Shown here in pieces: positions 44,004 through 52,759 of a stretch of DNA of 64,000 nucleotides; within the stretch, counting starts at the first letter, position 1, and every line of letters begins with the position of its first letter. The position numbers and the translations under genes are program-made. Source of the stretch: Sphingobacterium mizutaii (GTDB lineage: Bacteria; Bacteroidota; Bacteroidia; Sphingobacteriales; Sphingobacteriaceae). Under the pieces are notes generated by a model that saw nothing but the letters and a program-made list of their open reading frames with translations, was not told where the DNA came from and searched no databases. The stretch is taken from NCBI RefSeq assembly GCF_900187125.1, contig NZ_LT906468.1, positions 3,534,001 through 3,598,000 of the forward strand, written 5' to 3'.

Positions 44004-44813
44004 ATGCAAAAGGAATATATTGATAAATATTATATGACAGAAGTAGATACTTATGACAACAGTATCTATTGTCATCATGCCGTAATGGGAGACTCGGTTA
44101 CTGAGCACTCACACAAAAAAGGTCAGTTCCTATACACCGAAGGCGGGGTTGTCTTTTTGAAGACTGCCGAGAAGTCTTATTTTCTTCCTGCCAGACATTA
44201 TATCTGGATCCCTCCTCATGTAAAGCATAGCATACACCCTAGTAGCGCCGAGGTGGTGATGAGAAACCTGTACTTTCCTAAGTACGAGACCGACACAGAC
44301 TTTTTTGATAAGGTGAATATCTATCCGGTCAACGATCTTTTGATCGAATTGATCATGTTTACCAACCGCTGGAATGGCAATATCTTCCCAGAGGAGGAAC
44401 CTCGCTATTCTATCGCGAAAGCATTTAAGCTCATCCTTCCCGAGCTTTCCCAAACGGAGCTTCCATTGGCTTTGCCTTATCCCAAGAATGACAAACTCAA
44501 ACAGATCATTACTTACCTGGAACAGAACATTGCCGAGAACATCAGTTTTAAGAGTTTAGCCGAGCATTTCGATATTTCTGAGCGGACATTGGCTAGATTA
44601 TTTCAAAAAGAACTGGCAATGTCGTATATTCAGTACTTCACGATCTTAAGGATGTTGACCTCATTGAAACTTCTTTTGGACGACAAACTTAGCGTGAATG
44701 AAGTGGCGTTGCGGGTAGGATACAACAGTTTGCCTACATTTAGCAATACCTTTAACAAGGTTATTGGCGTGCGCCCAAGTGAATATGTAAAAAACCGTAA
44801 TTTACTTTTATAA
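44004..44813 (+). CDS. AraC-family transcriptional regulator
   Basis: The 269-residue protein has a cupin-like N-terminal sensing domain ('CHHAVMGDSVTEHSHKKGQFLY', 'YIWIPPHVKHSIHP', about 18-130). The C-terminal double helix-turn-helix (about 165-265) contains 'NISFKSLAEHFDISERTLARLFQKEL' and 'LSVNEVALRVGYNSLPTFSNTFNKVIGVRPSEY', typical of AraC. The sensing domain resembles those of metabolite-responsive members, but ligand is unknown. It is followed 10 bp later by a DUF1080 gene, likely co-transcribed. It may control that gene or the divergent CoA-transferase gene. Confidence 0.93.
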   Translation: MQKEYIDKYYMTEVDTYDNSIYCHHAVMGDSVTEHSHKKGQFLYTEGGVVFLKTAEKSYFLPARHYIWIPPHVKHSIHPSSAEVVMRNLYFPKYETDTDFFDKVNIYPVNDLLIELIMFTNRWNGNIFPEEEPRYSIAKAFKLILPELSQTELPLALPYPKNDKLKQIITYLEQNIAENISFKSLAEHFDISERTLARLFQKELAMSYIQYFTILRMLTSLKLLLDDKLSVNEVALRVGYNSLPTFSNTFNKVIGVRPSEYVKNRNLLL

Positions 44814-44823
44814 TCCTTAATAA

Positions 44824-45681
44824 ATGAATTTCAAGACCATTATCGCCGGTTTGCTGCTGGGAACTATGTTTTCCTGCTCAGCAACCTCCCAAGTCAACCA
44901 AAAAACAACCGTAAAAACCCCTAAACCTATTCAGTTATTTAATGGCAAGGATATCAAAGATTGGACTCCTAAGATTAGATTGCATGAAGTAGGCGACAAC
45001 TATGCTAATACATTCAGAGTTGAAGATGGGCTTTTGAAAGTGCGTTATGATGGATATGATGATTTTAACCAACAATATGGCCACTTAGCATTCAACAAAC
45101 CTTATGGTTATTATGTGCTAAGACTGGAATATAGATTTGTAGGCGAGCAGAGCAAAGGTGGTGAAGGCTGGGCATGGGCCAATAGCGGCGCCATGTTACA
45201 CGGCCAAGACCCTAAAACCATGTTGAAAGACCAAGATTTCCCGATCTCTATCGAAGGACAACTCTTGGGCGGAAACGGCAAGGACGAACGCACAACCTCT
45301 AACCTTTGTACTCCCGGAACCAACGTAGTGATCAACGACAAATTATTTACCCCACACTGCTTAAGTTCGAAATCCAAGACTTACCACGGTGACCAATGGG
45401 TAACAGCTGAGTTTGTAGTGCTTGGTGATTCATTGATCCAACACGTACTAGATGGACAGGTTGTATTGGAATACAACAAACCGCAAATCGGTGGTGGAAG
45501 TGCATCACCAGTGGACCCAAAAGTGAAACAAGACGGAAAATTATTAGATAAAGGCTATATCTATCTGCAAAGTGAAAGCCATCCTATTGATTTCCGCAAG
45601 GTTGAACTTTATGACCTAGACTCCTATAAAGGCGACAAACAGAAATTAGACCAGGTAGTGAAGTCTATCCTGAGTAAATAA
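44824..45681 (+). CDS. DUF1080 (3-keto-disaccharide hydrolase-like) lipoprotein
   Basis: The 285-residue protein starts with a lipoprotein signal ('LLGTMFSCSATSQ') and contains the DUF1080 concanavalin-like fold (about 38-275; 'PIQLFNGKDIKDWTPKI', 'GEGWAWANSGAMLHGQDP', 'QSESHPIDFRKVELYDL'). Many members are annotated as 3-keto-disaccharide hydrolases or glycan-binding proteins. It is anchored at the outer side of the membrane. It is coupled in transcription to the AraC regulator, which may sense a related sugar. No SusCD pair or glycosidase is adjacent. Confidence 0.9.
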   Translation: MNFKTIIAGLLLGTMFSCSATSQVNQKTTVKTPKPIQLFNGKDIKDWTPKIRLHEVGDNYANTFRVEDGLLKVRYDGYDDFNQQYGHLAFNKPYGYYVLRLEYRFVGEQSKGGEGWAWANSGAMLHGQDPKTMLKDQDFPISIEGQLLGGNGKDERTTSNLCTPGTNVVINDKLFTPHCLSSKSKTYHGDQWVTAEFVVLGDSLIQHVLDGQVVLEYNKPQIGGGSASPVDPKVKQDGKLLDKGYIYLQSESHPIDFRKVELYDLDSYKGDKQKLDQVVKSILSK

Positions 45682-45693
45682 GAATCCATCCAT

Positions 45694-45733
45694 AAAAAAG
45701 CGTCGCTGACCAAATGGTCAGCGACGCTTTTTT
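45694..45733. terminator. Strong bidirectional terminator
   Basis: GCGTCGCTGACC and GGTCAGCGACGC form a perfect 12-bp GC-rich stem around AAAT, with A- and T-tracts on both sides. Confidence 0.93.
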
Positions 45734-45843
45734 ATGGTACCCTAAGTATTGCTATCCCTTGGGCATGGAATCAGAAAAGAATACAAACAAGAAAAGGGAT
45801 GTTGTAAAAACACCCCTACAATATTTTATAATAAAAGCTTAGA

Positions 45844-46098
45844 TTACGCTAATTTATTAACGAATTTAGTCAACTTAGACTTGTTGTTAGAAGCTTTTTT
45901 CTTGTGGATAACATTCTTCTTTGCAAGACGATCAAGCATAGATACCACGCGTGGCAATAATTCTTTAGCTTCTTCTGCAGAAGTAGTGTTACGTAATTTC
46001 TTGATTGCGTTACGTGTAGTTTTCGCTTGGTAACGGTTTCTTAAACGCTTCGCAGCGTTAGCTCTAATTCTTTTGATCGACGATTTATGATTTGCCAT
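45844..46098 (-). CDS. rpsT: 30S ribosomal protein S20
   Basis: The 84-residue, highly basic protein opens '[23 protein letters not shown]' in pieces typical of bS20 and ends '[13 protein letters not shown]'. It binds 16S rRNA during 30S assembly. The gene stands alone. A clear promoter on the minus strand (TTTG 46179-46176, 19 bp, TATTTTTG 46156-46149) lies about 50 bp upstream of the ATG, leaving a roughly 45-nt leader that could carry the known autoregulation, but no defined structure is recognised. Confidence 0.96.
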   Translation of the reverse strand: MANHKSSIKRIRANAAKRLRNRYQAKTTRNAIKKLRNTTSAEEAKELLPRVVSMLDRLAKKNVIHKKKASNNKSKLTKFVNKLA

Positions 46099-46148
46099 TT
46101 CTCTTAGCTATATAATATTTTAAATCTTTTATACTTTATTTCGGACTG

Positions 46149-46179
46149 CAAAAATAACACAGAAAATCTAATATTCAAA
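46149..46179 (-). promoter_or_regulatory. rpsT promoter
   Basis: On the minus strand, TTTG (46179-46176), a 19-bp spacer, and TATTTTTG (46156-46149) match the Bacteroidota consensus. Confidence 0.75.
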
Positions 46180-46204
46180 ATCATTTTTAATTTTTCGAAA
46201 TGAT

Positions 46205-46212
46205 TATCTTTG
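46205..46212 (+). promoter_or_regulatory. -7 box of the TrmH-type methyltransferase gene
   Basis: TATCTTTG, followed by CAAG and then the ATG at 46217. The distance implies that transcription starts at or next to the start codon. Confidence 0.65.
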
Positions 46213-46216
46213 CAAG

Positions 46217-46756
46217 ATGCAAAAATTATCCATGGATCAGCTCAATCGGGTTGATGTTGAAACCTTTAAATCTCAAGAGAAAACTCCCTTAGTCATTGTA
46301 TTGGACAATGTGAGGAGCATGCACAATGTAGGTTCGGCCTTTCGTACGGCAGATGCTTTTGCCATTGATAAGATCGTTTTATGTGGTATTACGGCTACTC
46401 CACCGCATCGTGAAATAGAAAAGACGGCGTTAGGAGCTACCCAATCTGTCACTTGGGAATACGAGAAAGACAGCGTGGATGCCATCAAAAAATTAAAGGA
46501 GGAAGGATTTGAGGTCTATGCAATCGAACAAACCAATAACAGCATCTCCTTGGAGACCTTTGAACCTGTAACAAACAAGAAGTATGCGGTAGTTTTTGGC
46601 AATGAGGTCCATGGTGTGGAAGAGGATATCATTGCGATCGCGGATGGTACCTTGGAAATCCCACAATTTGGGACAAAACATTCCTTCAATGTTTCTGTTA
46701 CCATAGGTATAGTACTGTGGGATTTAATCAATAAAACCAAGTTTATTAAAAAATAA
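46217..46756 (+). CDS. TrmH/SpoU family RNA 2'-O-methyltransferase
   Basis: The 179-residue protein is a single SPOUT domain with the three motifs of the TrmH family: 'NVRSMHNVGSAFRTADAF' (motif 1), 'VFGNEVHGVEEDII' (motif 2) and 'IPQFGTKHSFNVSVTIGIVLWD' (motif 3, in two parts). It lacks an extra RNA-binding domain. It should methylate ribose 2'-OH in tRNA or rRNA; the target is uncertain. The ATG at 46217 lies 5 bp after a -7 box, suggesting a leaderless transcript. The conserved N-terminus 'MQKLSMDQLNR' argues for this start rather than ATG 46232. Confidence 0.92.
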   Translation: MQKLSMDQLNRVDVETFKSQEKTPLVIVLDNVRSMHNVGSAFRTADAFAIDKIVLCGITATPPHREIEKTALGATQSVTWEYEKDSVDAIKKLKEEGFEVYAIEQTNNSISLETFEPVTNKKYAVVFGNEVHGVEEDIIAIADGTLEIPQFGTKHSFNVSVTIGIVLWDLINKTKFIKK

Positions 46757-46800
46757 CAAAATACCTACCTATCTGATTTTTAGAAGTCATATCAAAATAG

Positions 46801-46808
46801 TAGATTTG
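46801..46808 (+). promoter_or_regulatory. -7 box of sucD
   Basis: TAGATTTG matches TAnnTTTG, 21 bp before the sucD ATG. The -33 element is not clear. Confidence 0.6.
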
Positions 46809-46829
46809 CGTTGCAAAAAATAAGACAAA

Positions 46830-47702
46830 ATGAGTGTATTAGTAAATAAAGATTCCAAAGTAATCGTTCAAGGTTTTACCGGAAACGAAGGTACTTATCA
46901 TGCGTCTCAAATGATTGAGTACGGTACAAACGTAGTAGGTGGTGTTACTCCTGGTAAAGGTGGCCAAACACACTTAGACCGCCCAGTATTCAACACTGTT
47001 CAAGATGCTGTTGATGCTACAGGTGCAAATGTTTCTATTATTTTTGTTCCACCTGCATTTGCTGCTGACGCTATCATGGAAGCTGCTGCTGCTGGTATTG
47101 CTTTAATTGTTTGTATTACCGAAGGTATTCCAACAAAAGACATGATTCAAGTAAAATCTTACTTGAGCGACAAAAACTCACGTTTAATCGGTCCTAACTG
47201 TCCTGGTATCATCACTGCTGAAGAAGCTAAGATTGGTATCATGCCAGGTTTCATCTTCAAAAAAGGTTCTGTAGGTGTGGTATCTAAATCAGGTACTTTG
47301 ACTTACGAAGCAGTAGACCAAACTGTGAAAGCAGGATTAGGAATCACTACAGCTATCGGTATTGGTGGTGACCCAATCATTGGAACTACAACGAAAGAAG
47401 CTGTTGAGTTGTTGATGAACGACCCAGAAACCAAAGGTATCATCATGATTGGTGAGATCGGTGGTGGAATGGAAGCTGAAGCTGCTCGTTGGATCAAAGA
47501 AAACGGAACTAAACCAGTTGTTGGTTTCATCGCTGGACAAACAGCGCCTCCGGGACGCCGTATGGGTCACGCTGGTGCAATCGTTGGTGGTGCTGATGAT
47601 ACTGCTGCTGCTAAGATGAAAATCATGGAAGAATGTGGTATCCGTGTTGTTGAATCACCTGCTGAAATTGGAAAAGCAATCGCTGAAGAATTAGCTAAAT
47701 AA
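46830..47702 (+). CDS. sucD: Succinyl-CoA ligase (ADP/GDP-forming), alpha subunit
   Basis: The 290-residue protein has the CoA-binding Rossmann domain ('[25 protein letters not shown]' region, 'GKGGQTH') and the catalytic half with the phosphohistidine in '[12 protein letters not shown]' near residue 245 and '[12 protein letters not shown]' near 122. With the beta subunit (not in this window) it converts succinyl-CoA to succinate with ATP or GTP formation in the TCA cycle. Its codon use is like other highly expressed genes here. It is a single gene with its own -7 box and a terminator downstream. Confidence 0.97.
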   Translation: MSVLVNKDSKVIVQGFTGNEGTYHASQMIEYGTNVVGGVTPGKGGQTHLDRPVFNTVQDAVDATGANVSIIFVPPAFAADAIMEAAAAGIALIVCITEGIPTKDMIQVKSYLSDKNSRLIGPNCPGIITAEEAKIGIMPGFIFKKGSVGVVSKSGTLTYEAVDQTVKAGLGITTAIGIGGDPIIGTTTKEAVELLMNDPETKGIIMIGEIGGGMEAEAARWIKENGTKPVVGFIAGQTAPPGRRMGHAGAIVGGADDTAAAKMKIMEECGIRVVESPAEIGKAIAEELAK

Positions 47703-47725
47703 TTCCCTTAAGCGAAAATCATAAA

Positions 47726-47757
47726 GAAAGCCTGACTCGAATGAGCCAGGCTTTTTT
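47726..47757. terminator. Terminator after sucD
   Basis: AAGCCTGaCTC and GAGcCAGGCTT pair around GAAT with one mismatch, followed by a T-run on +. Confidence 0.85.
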
Positions 47758-47776
47758 ATTAACTAAACAACGAAAC

Positions 47777-48328
47777 TTAAGATTCTTCTGAATTTTCCAT
47801 TTTCTTATCCTTTTTATTTTGCTGGCTGCTTTCATAATGTTCAATCAGTTGATTGAGTTCATTTAAATTGATATCCGATTTCAGATCCACAAACACCTGA
47901 TCCTCCTCATCCGTGATACCCAACATGACATTCTTTATCCTATCCCCTTTTGTTTTTGTGTTGATGGAAATCTTTGAGCCATCACTATAAATACTCATTA
48001 GCTCCTCAAAATCATTCTTCACCAGATAACTGTTGAATTTGTCGTATAGGTTGGAATCCCTTCCACCGCCTGAAACTGCCATCAATTTAATTTTCTTGAT
48101 CTTCTTCAAGGCCAGGGCTAATGCAGGATCATCTTCTCTCAGTTCCCTGATCTTTCCACGGATAAATGTTTTCATCAGGATTCCTGGGACATTGATAGAT
48201 ACAATTTCAGCACCACCTGACAGTTTAGTGCCTTTTGCGAAATCCATGTTTGCGCCCCGTTTTATCATGCAACTTTGCATGCTGAAGAAAATAATAGCGG
48301 CACAAATAATTCCAATGTAGCGTTTCAT
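47777..48328 (-). CDS. DUF4252 lipoprotein-like protein, second copy
   Basis: The 183-residue protein has a lipoprotein-type signal ('AIIFFSMQSC'), then a DUF4252 region (about 55-165; 'KKIKLMAVSGGGRDSNLYDKFNSYLVKND' in parts and 'GITDEEDQVFVDLKSDINLNELNQLI'). The C-terminal tail is charged. DUF4252 function is unknown. It is a diverged paralogue of the gene directly upstream on this strand, which has the same 'DEEtVF.. L.. . .i..LI' ending. It is the last gene of an ECF sigma / anti-sigma operon, 19 bp after its paralogue. Confidence 0.87.
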   Translation of the reverse strand: MKRYIGIICAAIIFFSMQSCMIKRGANMDFAKGTKLSGGAEIVSINVPGILMKTFIRGKIRELREDDPALALALKKIKKIKLMAVSGGGRDSNLYDKFNSYLVKNDFEELMSIYSDGSKISINTKTKGDRIKNVMLGITDEEDQVFVDLKSDINLNELNQLIEHYESSQQNKKDKKMENSEES

Positions 48329-48347
48329 AATGTTAGTTTTATTAAGG

Positions 48348-48833
48348 TTAGTTTTCGTTATTGTTTACTAGGGCATTGATGTCGTCGTATTTCACGGCTC
48401 CATCAAGGATCATGAATACAGTTTCTTCATCGGAGTTGATACTCAGCAACAGGTTATTCAAGAAATCGCCTTCAACATTTTCAGCTAAGAATCGGATTTT
48501 GTCACCATCGGAATTGATCACCAACAATTCTTCGTATTTAAGGTTTCCAATTGCTGAACTTACTTCCTTCTGGATGGAGGAACCTGCATTTTCAAAAACC
48601 AACATCTTGATGGAATTGATCTTGCTCAATAATGGTTTGATGGTTTCCACGTCAGCATCATTGATCTTCATCTTGTTCAACATCTTGAACATTGGTTTAC
48701 CAATCTTGATCGAAGTAACCCCTTTTTGCTCTTTATATTGCTCAAATATTTGGTCCAATTTAGAGATCTGAGCCTGTGCCATGCTTGCCACAAATAGGCT
48801 GATTATTAACATGAACGTTTTCATAGTTTTCAT
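48348..48833 (-). CDS. DUF4252 secreted protein, first copy
   Basis: The protein has a signal peptide ('MLIISLFVASMAQAQ'); start candidates are ATG 48833 or 48824, both after the stop of the upstream anti-sigma gene. I list 48833; a frame start at 48848 would overlap that gene. The mature part (about 140 residues) is a DUF4252 domain ('LDQIFEQYKEQKGVTSIKIGKPMF', in parts, and 'LLSINSDEETVFMILDGAVKYDDINAL'). Function is unknown. Together with its paralogue and the sigma/anti-sigma pair it forms a four-gene operon that looks like an envelope stress or autoregulated module. Confidence 0.88.
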   Translation of the reverse strand: MKTMKTFMLIISLFVASMAQAQISKLDQIFEQYKEQKGVTSIKIGKPMFKMLNKMKINDADVETIKPLLSKINSIKMLVFENAGSSIQKEVSSAIGNLKYEELLVINSDGDKIRFLAENVEGDFLNNLLLSINSDEETVFMILDGAVKYDDINALVNNNEN

Positions 48834-48837
48834 TTTT

Positions 48838-49503
48838 TTAGATTTCAATTTTTAAATACTTAATGTTTTCGACGCCTTCCATCCCTTTCTTCAAATTAGA
48901 AGCAGCAAAATGCAAGGCAGTCTCCGTAACCTCAAGAGCTTTCTCTTCATCATAGATCCTGACGCCATTGACTTCAACAAACAACTCTTCATTCTGATCA
49001 GGTTCAGCTTGCACTGCTTGTTGAGCCTGTGCTGAAGGTTTCCTTGTAGAGGCTAATTGCGTGCTTTTAAAGGAACTTTCCTCCTCATGCTGACCATTGC
49101 GCCAATCATCCTCAGCGACAGCTGTAGGTTCGTCCTTAGGCAGCTCCACATCCAATGCTTTCGGACTTTCATTCGCTACAGCAACTTTATTAGGATTTTG
49201 AATGTCTGTATTGCCATTGAATTGGCGGATCAGGAAAAATCCCAAAAGCAAAGAGGCCGCAATACTAGTCAGTGTAATGATTCTTCGAGACAATGGAATG
49301 ATTTTCTTTTCAGCCGGTATTTCAGCTTCGGCTTCATCCATAAAACTCTCAAAATCCCAGTCCATCTTTTCCTCAGGTTGCTTGAGCATGGAAAAGAATT
49401 CTTCATTCTCCAGTTCTTTCAGCTGACGCTCCTCTTCCAGGGATGTCTTACCTTCCCAGTATTTAGCTTTCAGCTTATCCAATTCTTCTCTTTTCATATT
49501 CAA
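48838..49503 (-). CDS. Membrane-bound anti-sigma-like protein
   Basis: The 221-residue protein has an N-terminal cytoplasmic segment ('LKAKYWEGKTSLEEERQLKELEN'), one membrane span at about 77-93 ('IITLTSIAASLLLGFFLI'), and a low-complexity periplasmic part ending 'ALHFAASNLKKGMEGVENIKYLKIE'. Position right after an ECF sigma gene, with 29 bp of overlap, and single-pass topology are typical of anti-sigma factors. I cannot assign a named anti-sigma domain. It is probably translationally coupled to the sigma gene. Confidence 0.8.
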   Translation of the reverse strand: MNMKREELDKLKAKYWEGKTSLEEERQLKELENEEFFSMLKQPEEKMDWDFESFMDEAEAEIPAEKKIIPLSRRIITLTSIAASLLLGFFLIRQFNGNTDIQNPNKVAVANESPKALDVELPKDEPTAVAEDDWRNGQHEEESSFKSTQLASTRKPSAQAQQAVQAEPDQNEELFVEVNGVRIYDEEKALEVTETALHFAASNLKKGMEGVENIKYLKIEI

Positions 49504-49981
49504 AAACCTTAGTTAAGTTTACTCTTACGCTGTTCCTAGCTCTCGAGAGATTGACCCTCACTGCATTCTCTTCCAGCCCTGCCATCTCGGCGATGTCTAC
49601 AATTTCATATTCTTCAATATCCCTTAGGTACATCACCAGCCGTTGCTTTTCCGGCAACCCATCGATCATTTTCATGATTAGCTCTTTGGTCATCGATGGA
49701 TACTTCTCATGTTGAATATCTGCGGGCAATTGATTTAGATATTTCGCATGCCTTCCCAGTTTATCAATTTTGTTGTAGGCCATATTTCTGACCATTTGCA
49801 TGGCAAAAGCTTCTACACTCTTCAACTGTGTCAATTGACCCCTCTGCTCCCACAGTTTCATCATCACCTCCTGTACCAGATCGTAAGCATCTTCCTGATG
49901 TTCCAGAAACCTATTTGCAAACCGGTACAACTTATCCTTCAGGACAAATACCGTATTTTTAAAGGTCTCTTGGTTCATCAT
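49475..49981 (-). CDS. ECF RNA polymerase sigma factor
   Basis: The 168-residue protein has sigma region 2 (about 10-75; 'RFANRFLEHQEDAYDLVQEVMMKLWEQRGQ' in parts) and region 4 (about 110-160; 'GLPEKQRLVMYLRDIEEYEIVDIAEMAGLEENAVRVNLSRAR' in parts). It is a typical ECF group member distinct from the FecI-like factor at 9.6 kb. It heads the operon with the anti-sigma and DUF4252 genes; ECF factors usually transcribe their own operon. The promoter region upstream (49982-50110) has no obvious -35/-10 pair I can defend. Confidence 0.94.
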   Translation of the reverse strand: MMNQETFKNTVFVLKDKLYRFANRFLEHQEDAYDLVQEVMMKLWEQRGQLTQLKSVEAFAMQMVRNMAYNKIDKLGRHAKYLNQLPADIQHEKYPSMTKELIMKMIDGLPEKQRLVMYLRDIEEYEIVDIAEMAGLEENAVRVNLSRARNSVRVNLTKVFEYEKRRIG

Positions 49982-50114
49982 TATTAGTGCTTATTTAATA
50001 ACAAGACAGATTGCACTGCCCATCTATTACATGGAAAAATAAAAAAACTGAAAAATATTTATAAACTACTCATATTCAGTATTAAAAATATCATTAATCC
50101 CTTCCATATTTAAC

Positions 50115-50147
50115 AAAAAAATGCCAGAAGATTATCTTCTGGCATTT
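50115..50147. terminator. Terminator downstream of dinB-like gene
   Basis: AAATGCCAGAAGAT and ATCTTCTGGCATTT form an almost uninterrupted palindrome, followed by A- or T-rich tracts. It serves the minus-strand DinB gene. Confidence 0.85.
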
Positions 50148-50165
50148 AATCTTTTTGAAATCTAC

Positions 50166-50660
50166 CTATTTCTTTTCATCTGCGGAAGGTCCATACAAAC
50201 CCGGTACAGGAATATCCAACAATCTTAGGTAAACAGTCAACTGACCTCTATGATGAATCAAATGATTATTGATCACAAAACGAAGTGCTCCAAGTTTTGG
50301 CATCTCACCCACAACGTAGGTATCGACTCTCATTGTCCATTTGCTGAACCAATCCTCTTCTGGAAATTCGTCGATAGTTTTTTCATTTCTTTTATACCCT
50401 TCATCTAGTGCTTTCTTCAGTTCCTCCACACTGTTTGGGTGAAATGGTTTATAGTCTGTCGCTAAGTTAAAATCGTTTTTCGTCAAAGCATCTGAAACCC
50501 AATTATGCAGCTCTACAATATGCCCCGCTAAATTGCCTAATGACATGGATTTTTCATGAGGTTTAAAAGACAAGTCCTCATCTTTCAATCGATCTAAGAT
50601 CCTTCTTGTGTTATTGGTTTCGCGCTCCAATTCTACTAAAAATCCTTCTTTAATGCTCAT
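50166..50660 (-). CDS. DinB family protein
   Basis: The 164-residue protein has the four-helix DinB/YfiT-like fold with three histidines positioned to bind a metal: 'LAGHIVELHNWV' (about 46-57) and 'NNHLIHHRGQLTVYLRLL' (about 129-146). It ends with the typical 'VPGLYGPSADE'. DinB-type enzymes include thiol-dependent transferases and many of unknown activity. No neighbour suggests a substrate. It is a single gene, diverging from a CocE/S15 hydrolase gene. Confidence 0.92.
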   Translation of the reverse strand: MSIKEGFLVELERETNNTRRILDRLKDEDLSFKPHEKSMSLGNLAGHIVELHNWVSDALTKNDFNLATDYKPFHPNSVEELKKALDEGYKRNEKTIDEFPEEDWFSKWTMRVDTYVVGEMPKLGALRFVINNHLIHHRGQLTVYLRLLDIPVPGLYGPSADEKK

Positions 50661-50744
50661 ATAAATAATGTATTAATGTTAACCTAAGTTATCAAAAAAA
50701 GTATAACTTTAACTTTATTAAACTAAAATAAAAAACCTATCCAA

Positions 50745-52634
50745 ATGAAGAAATTATTAACTCTTTGTATCCTTTTCCTCCTATTAGGTATACAAAGCAA
50801 AGGTCAGGATGCCAATGCCGATTATGTAAAAACGCATTATGACAAAACCGAACAGTACATCACCATGAGAGATGGTACACGACTGTTCACCTCAATCTAT
50901 TCCCCAAAAGACAAGTCGAAGAAATACCCTATCATGCTGAACCGAACTCCTTATACCGTTGCCCCCTATGGCGAAGGGAAATTCAAGGCCAGTTTGGGAA
51001 ATTTCCCAGAGATGATGAAAAAGGGTTATATCTTCGTTTACCAAGATGTACGTGGTAAATGGATGAGTGAAGGTACTTTTGAAGACATTCGCCCAACCAA
51101 AACCAAAGAAAACAAGCATACCATTGATGAAAGTACGGATACTTACGACACCATCGATTGGTTGGTAAAGAATCTAAAAGGAAATAATGGCAAAGTGGGT
51201 ATGTATGGTATCTCCTACCCAGGTTTCTATTCTACTGTAAGCCTAGTGGGTAGCCATCCAGCATTGAAAGCAGTTTCTCCGCAAGCGCCAGTTACCGACT
51301 GGTTCATTGGTGATGATTTTCACCATGGAGGAGCCTTATTCTTGGCAGACGCTTTCCGTTTCATGTATTCCTTCGATGCGCCAAGACCAAAACCGATTAC
51401 CAATGAAAATGGACCAAAAGGATTTCAGTTGCCATCAAAAGACCTTTACAAGTTCTTTTTGGACAACCCAACTTTATCAGGCTTAAAAAATGAATACCTG
51501 AGCCATACCGTTAAGTTCTGGGACAATTTGGCGAAGCACAGCACCCTAGACAGCTTCTGGGTGGCTAGAACTATCACCAATCATCTAAACGACGTTAAAC
51601 CAGCTGTAATGGTGGTTGGCGGTCTTTACGATGCAGAGGATACGTATGGTGCTTTCCAAACCTACAAACAAATCGAAAAACGCAACAAAAAGAATAACTC
51701 CATCTTGGTAATGGGACCTTGGTTCCATGGAGGATGGGTTCGTGGAGAAGGTGATTATTTTGGCGATATCCGCTTTGGACAAAAAACAAGCTTGGATTAC
51801 CAAAAGAAATTTGAAGCACCTTTCTTCGAATACTACCTAAAAGGTGAAGGATCCTTCAACCCTTCTGAAGCCAACATCTTTTTCACTGGCGCCAATGAAT
51901 GGAAGAATTTTGACCAATGGCCGCCAAAAGATGTGTACACTAGTGAGCTTTTCTTGAACGGAAATGGCAAGATCACAACCCAAGCAGACGATAAAGCAGA
52001 ATCCTTCGTAGAGTACGTGAGTGACCCGAACAAACCAGTACCTTTCCAAGAAGGTCTGATTGAAAACAGAACCAGAGAATACATGATCGCAGACCAACGC
52101 TTCGTGGCCAATCGTCCAGATGTCATGGTTTTTGAAACTGGGGTATTAACCTCAGACATTACCATGGCAGGCCCTGTTGTTGCTGACTTAAATGTTTCCA
52201 TGACAGGCACCGATGCTGACTTTATCGTTAAGATCATCGATGTTTATCCAGACACCTCTTCTGCAACATCCGCAGTTAATGAAAAAGTGGTGATGCCCAA
52301 CTACCAGATGCTAGTTAGAGGAGAAATCCTTCGTGGTAAATTCCGCAATAGCTTTAGTAATCCAGAAGCATTCAAACCTAATGAAATTACTCCTGTGAGT
52401 GTGGTGTTGCCAGATGTAGCACATACTTTCAAAGCAGGACATAAAATCATGGTGCAGATCCAACACACTTGGTTCCCATTAGCAGATAGAAACCCTAATC
52501 AATTTATGGATATCTATAAAGCCAAGGCAGAGGATTACATCAAGAATACACATAGGTTATACTTTGATAAAAACCATCCTAGTAAAATCAAATTTGAAAC
52601 CCTTGGAGATTTCAAATTGAAAACTGGAGAATAA
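50745..52634 (+). CDS. CocE/NonD family hydrolase (X-Pro dipeptidyl-peptidase S15 type)
   Basis: The 629-residue secreted protein has a signal peptide ('LCILFLLLGIQSKGQ'). An alpha/beta-hydrolase (about 35-350) with nucleophile Ser in 'YGISYPGFYS' near residue 157 follows the family hallmark 'YQDVRGKWMSEGTFEDIRP' in parts. A C-terminal jelly-roll domain (about 400-625) contains 'VSVVLPDVAHTFKAGHKIMVQIQHTWFP'. The catalytic Asp is in 'VGGLYDAEDTYG' and His in 'PWFHGGW'. Members hydrolyse acyl-peptides, X-Pro dipeptides or ester drugs. Peptide substrates are plausible, but specificity cannot be decided. Confidence 0.93.
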   Translation: MKKLLTLCILFLLLGIQSKGQDANADYVKTHYDKTEQYITMRDGTRLFTSIYSPKDKSKKYPIMLNRTPYTVAPYGEGKFKASLGNFPEMMKKGYIFVYQDVRGKWMSEGTFEDIRPTKTKENKHTIDESTDTYDTIDWLVKNLKGNNGKVGMYGISYPGFYSTVSLVGSHPALKAVSPQAPVTDWFIGDDFHHGGALFLADAFRFMYSFDAPRPKPITNENGPKGFQLPSKDLYKFFLDNPTLSGLKNEYLSHTVKFWDNLAKHSTLDSFWVARTITNHLNDVKPAVMVVGGLYDAEDTYGAFQTYKQIEKRNKKNNSILVMGPWFHGGWVRGEGDYFGDIRFGQKTSLDYQKKFEAPFFEYYLKGEGSFNPSEANIFFTGANEWKNFDQWPPKDVYTSELFLNGNGKITTQADDKAESFVEYVSDPNKPVPFQEGLIENRTREYMIADQRFVANRPDVMVFETGVLTSDITMAGPVVADLNVSMTGTDADFIVKIIDVYPDTSSATSAVNEKVVMPNYQMLVRGEILRGKFRNSFSNPEAFKPNEITPVSVVLPDVAHTFKAGHKIMVQIQHTWFPLADRNPNQFMDIYKAKAEDYIKNTHRLYFDKNHPSKIKFETLGDFKLKTGE

Positions 52635-52635
52635 C

Positions 52636-52672
52636 AGAAAGGGACGAATAAAATTCGTCCCTTTTTATTTCG
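52636..52672 (+). terminator. Terminator after the S15 hydrolase gene
   Basis: AAAGGGACGAAT and ATTCGTCCCTTT pair perfectly around AAA, followed by T-rich sequence. Confidence 0.88.
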
Positions 52673-52759
52673 TTTTTTTAAATTTCCAATTATTTGCACA
52701 TTTATTGTAACGATTGATTACGATCATATACTTACTATTTGAATTTACACTAAAACAAT

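Noticed and set aside
45749..46033. 94-codon + strand frame over the rpsT region
   Set aside because: It is antisense to a certain ribosomal protein gene.
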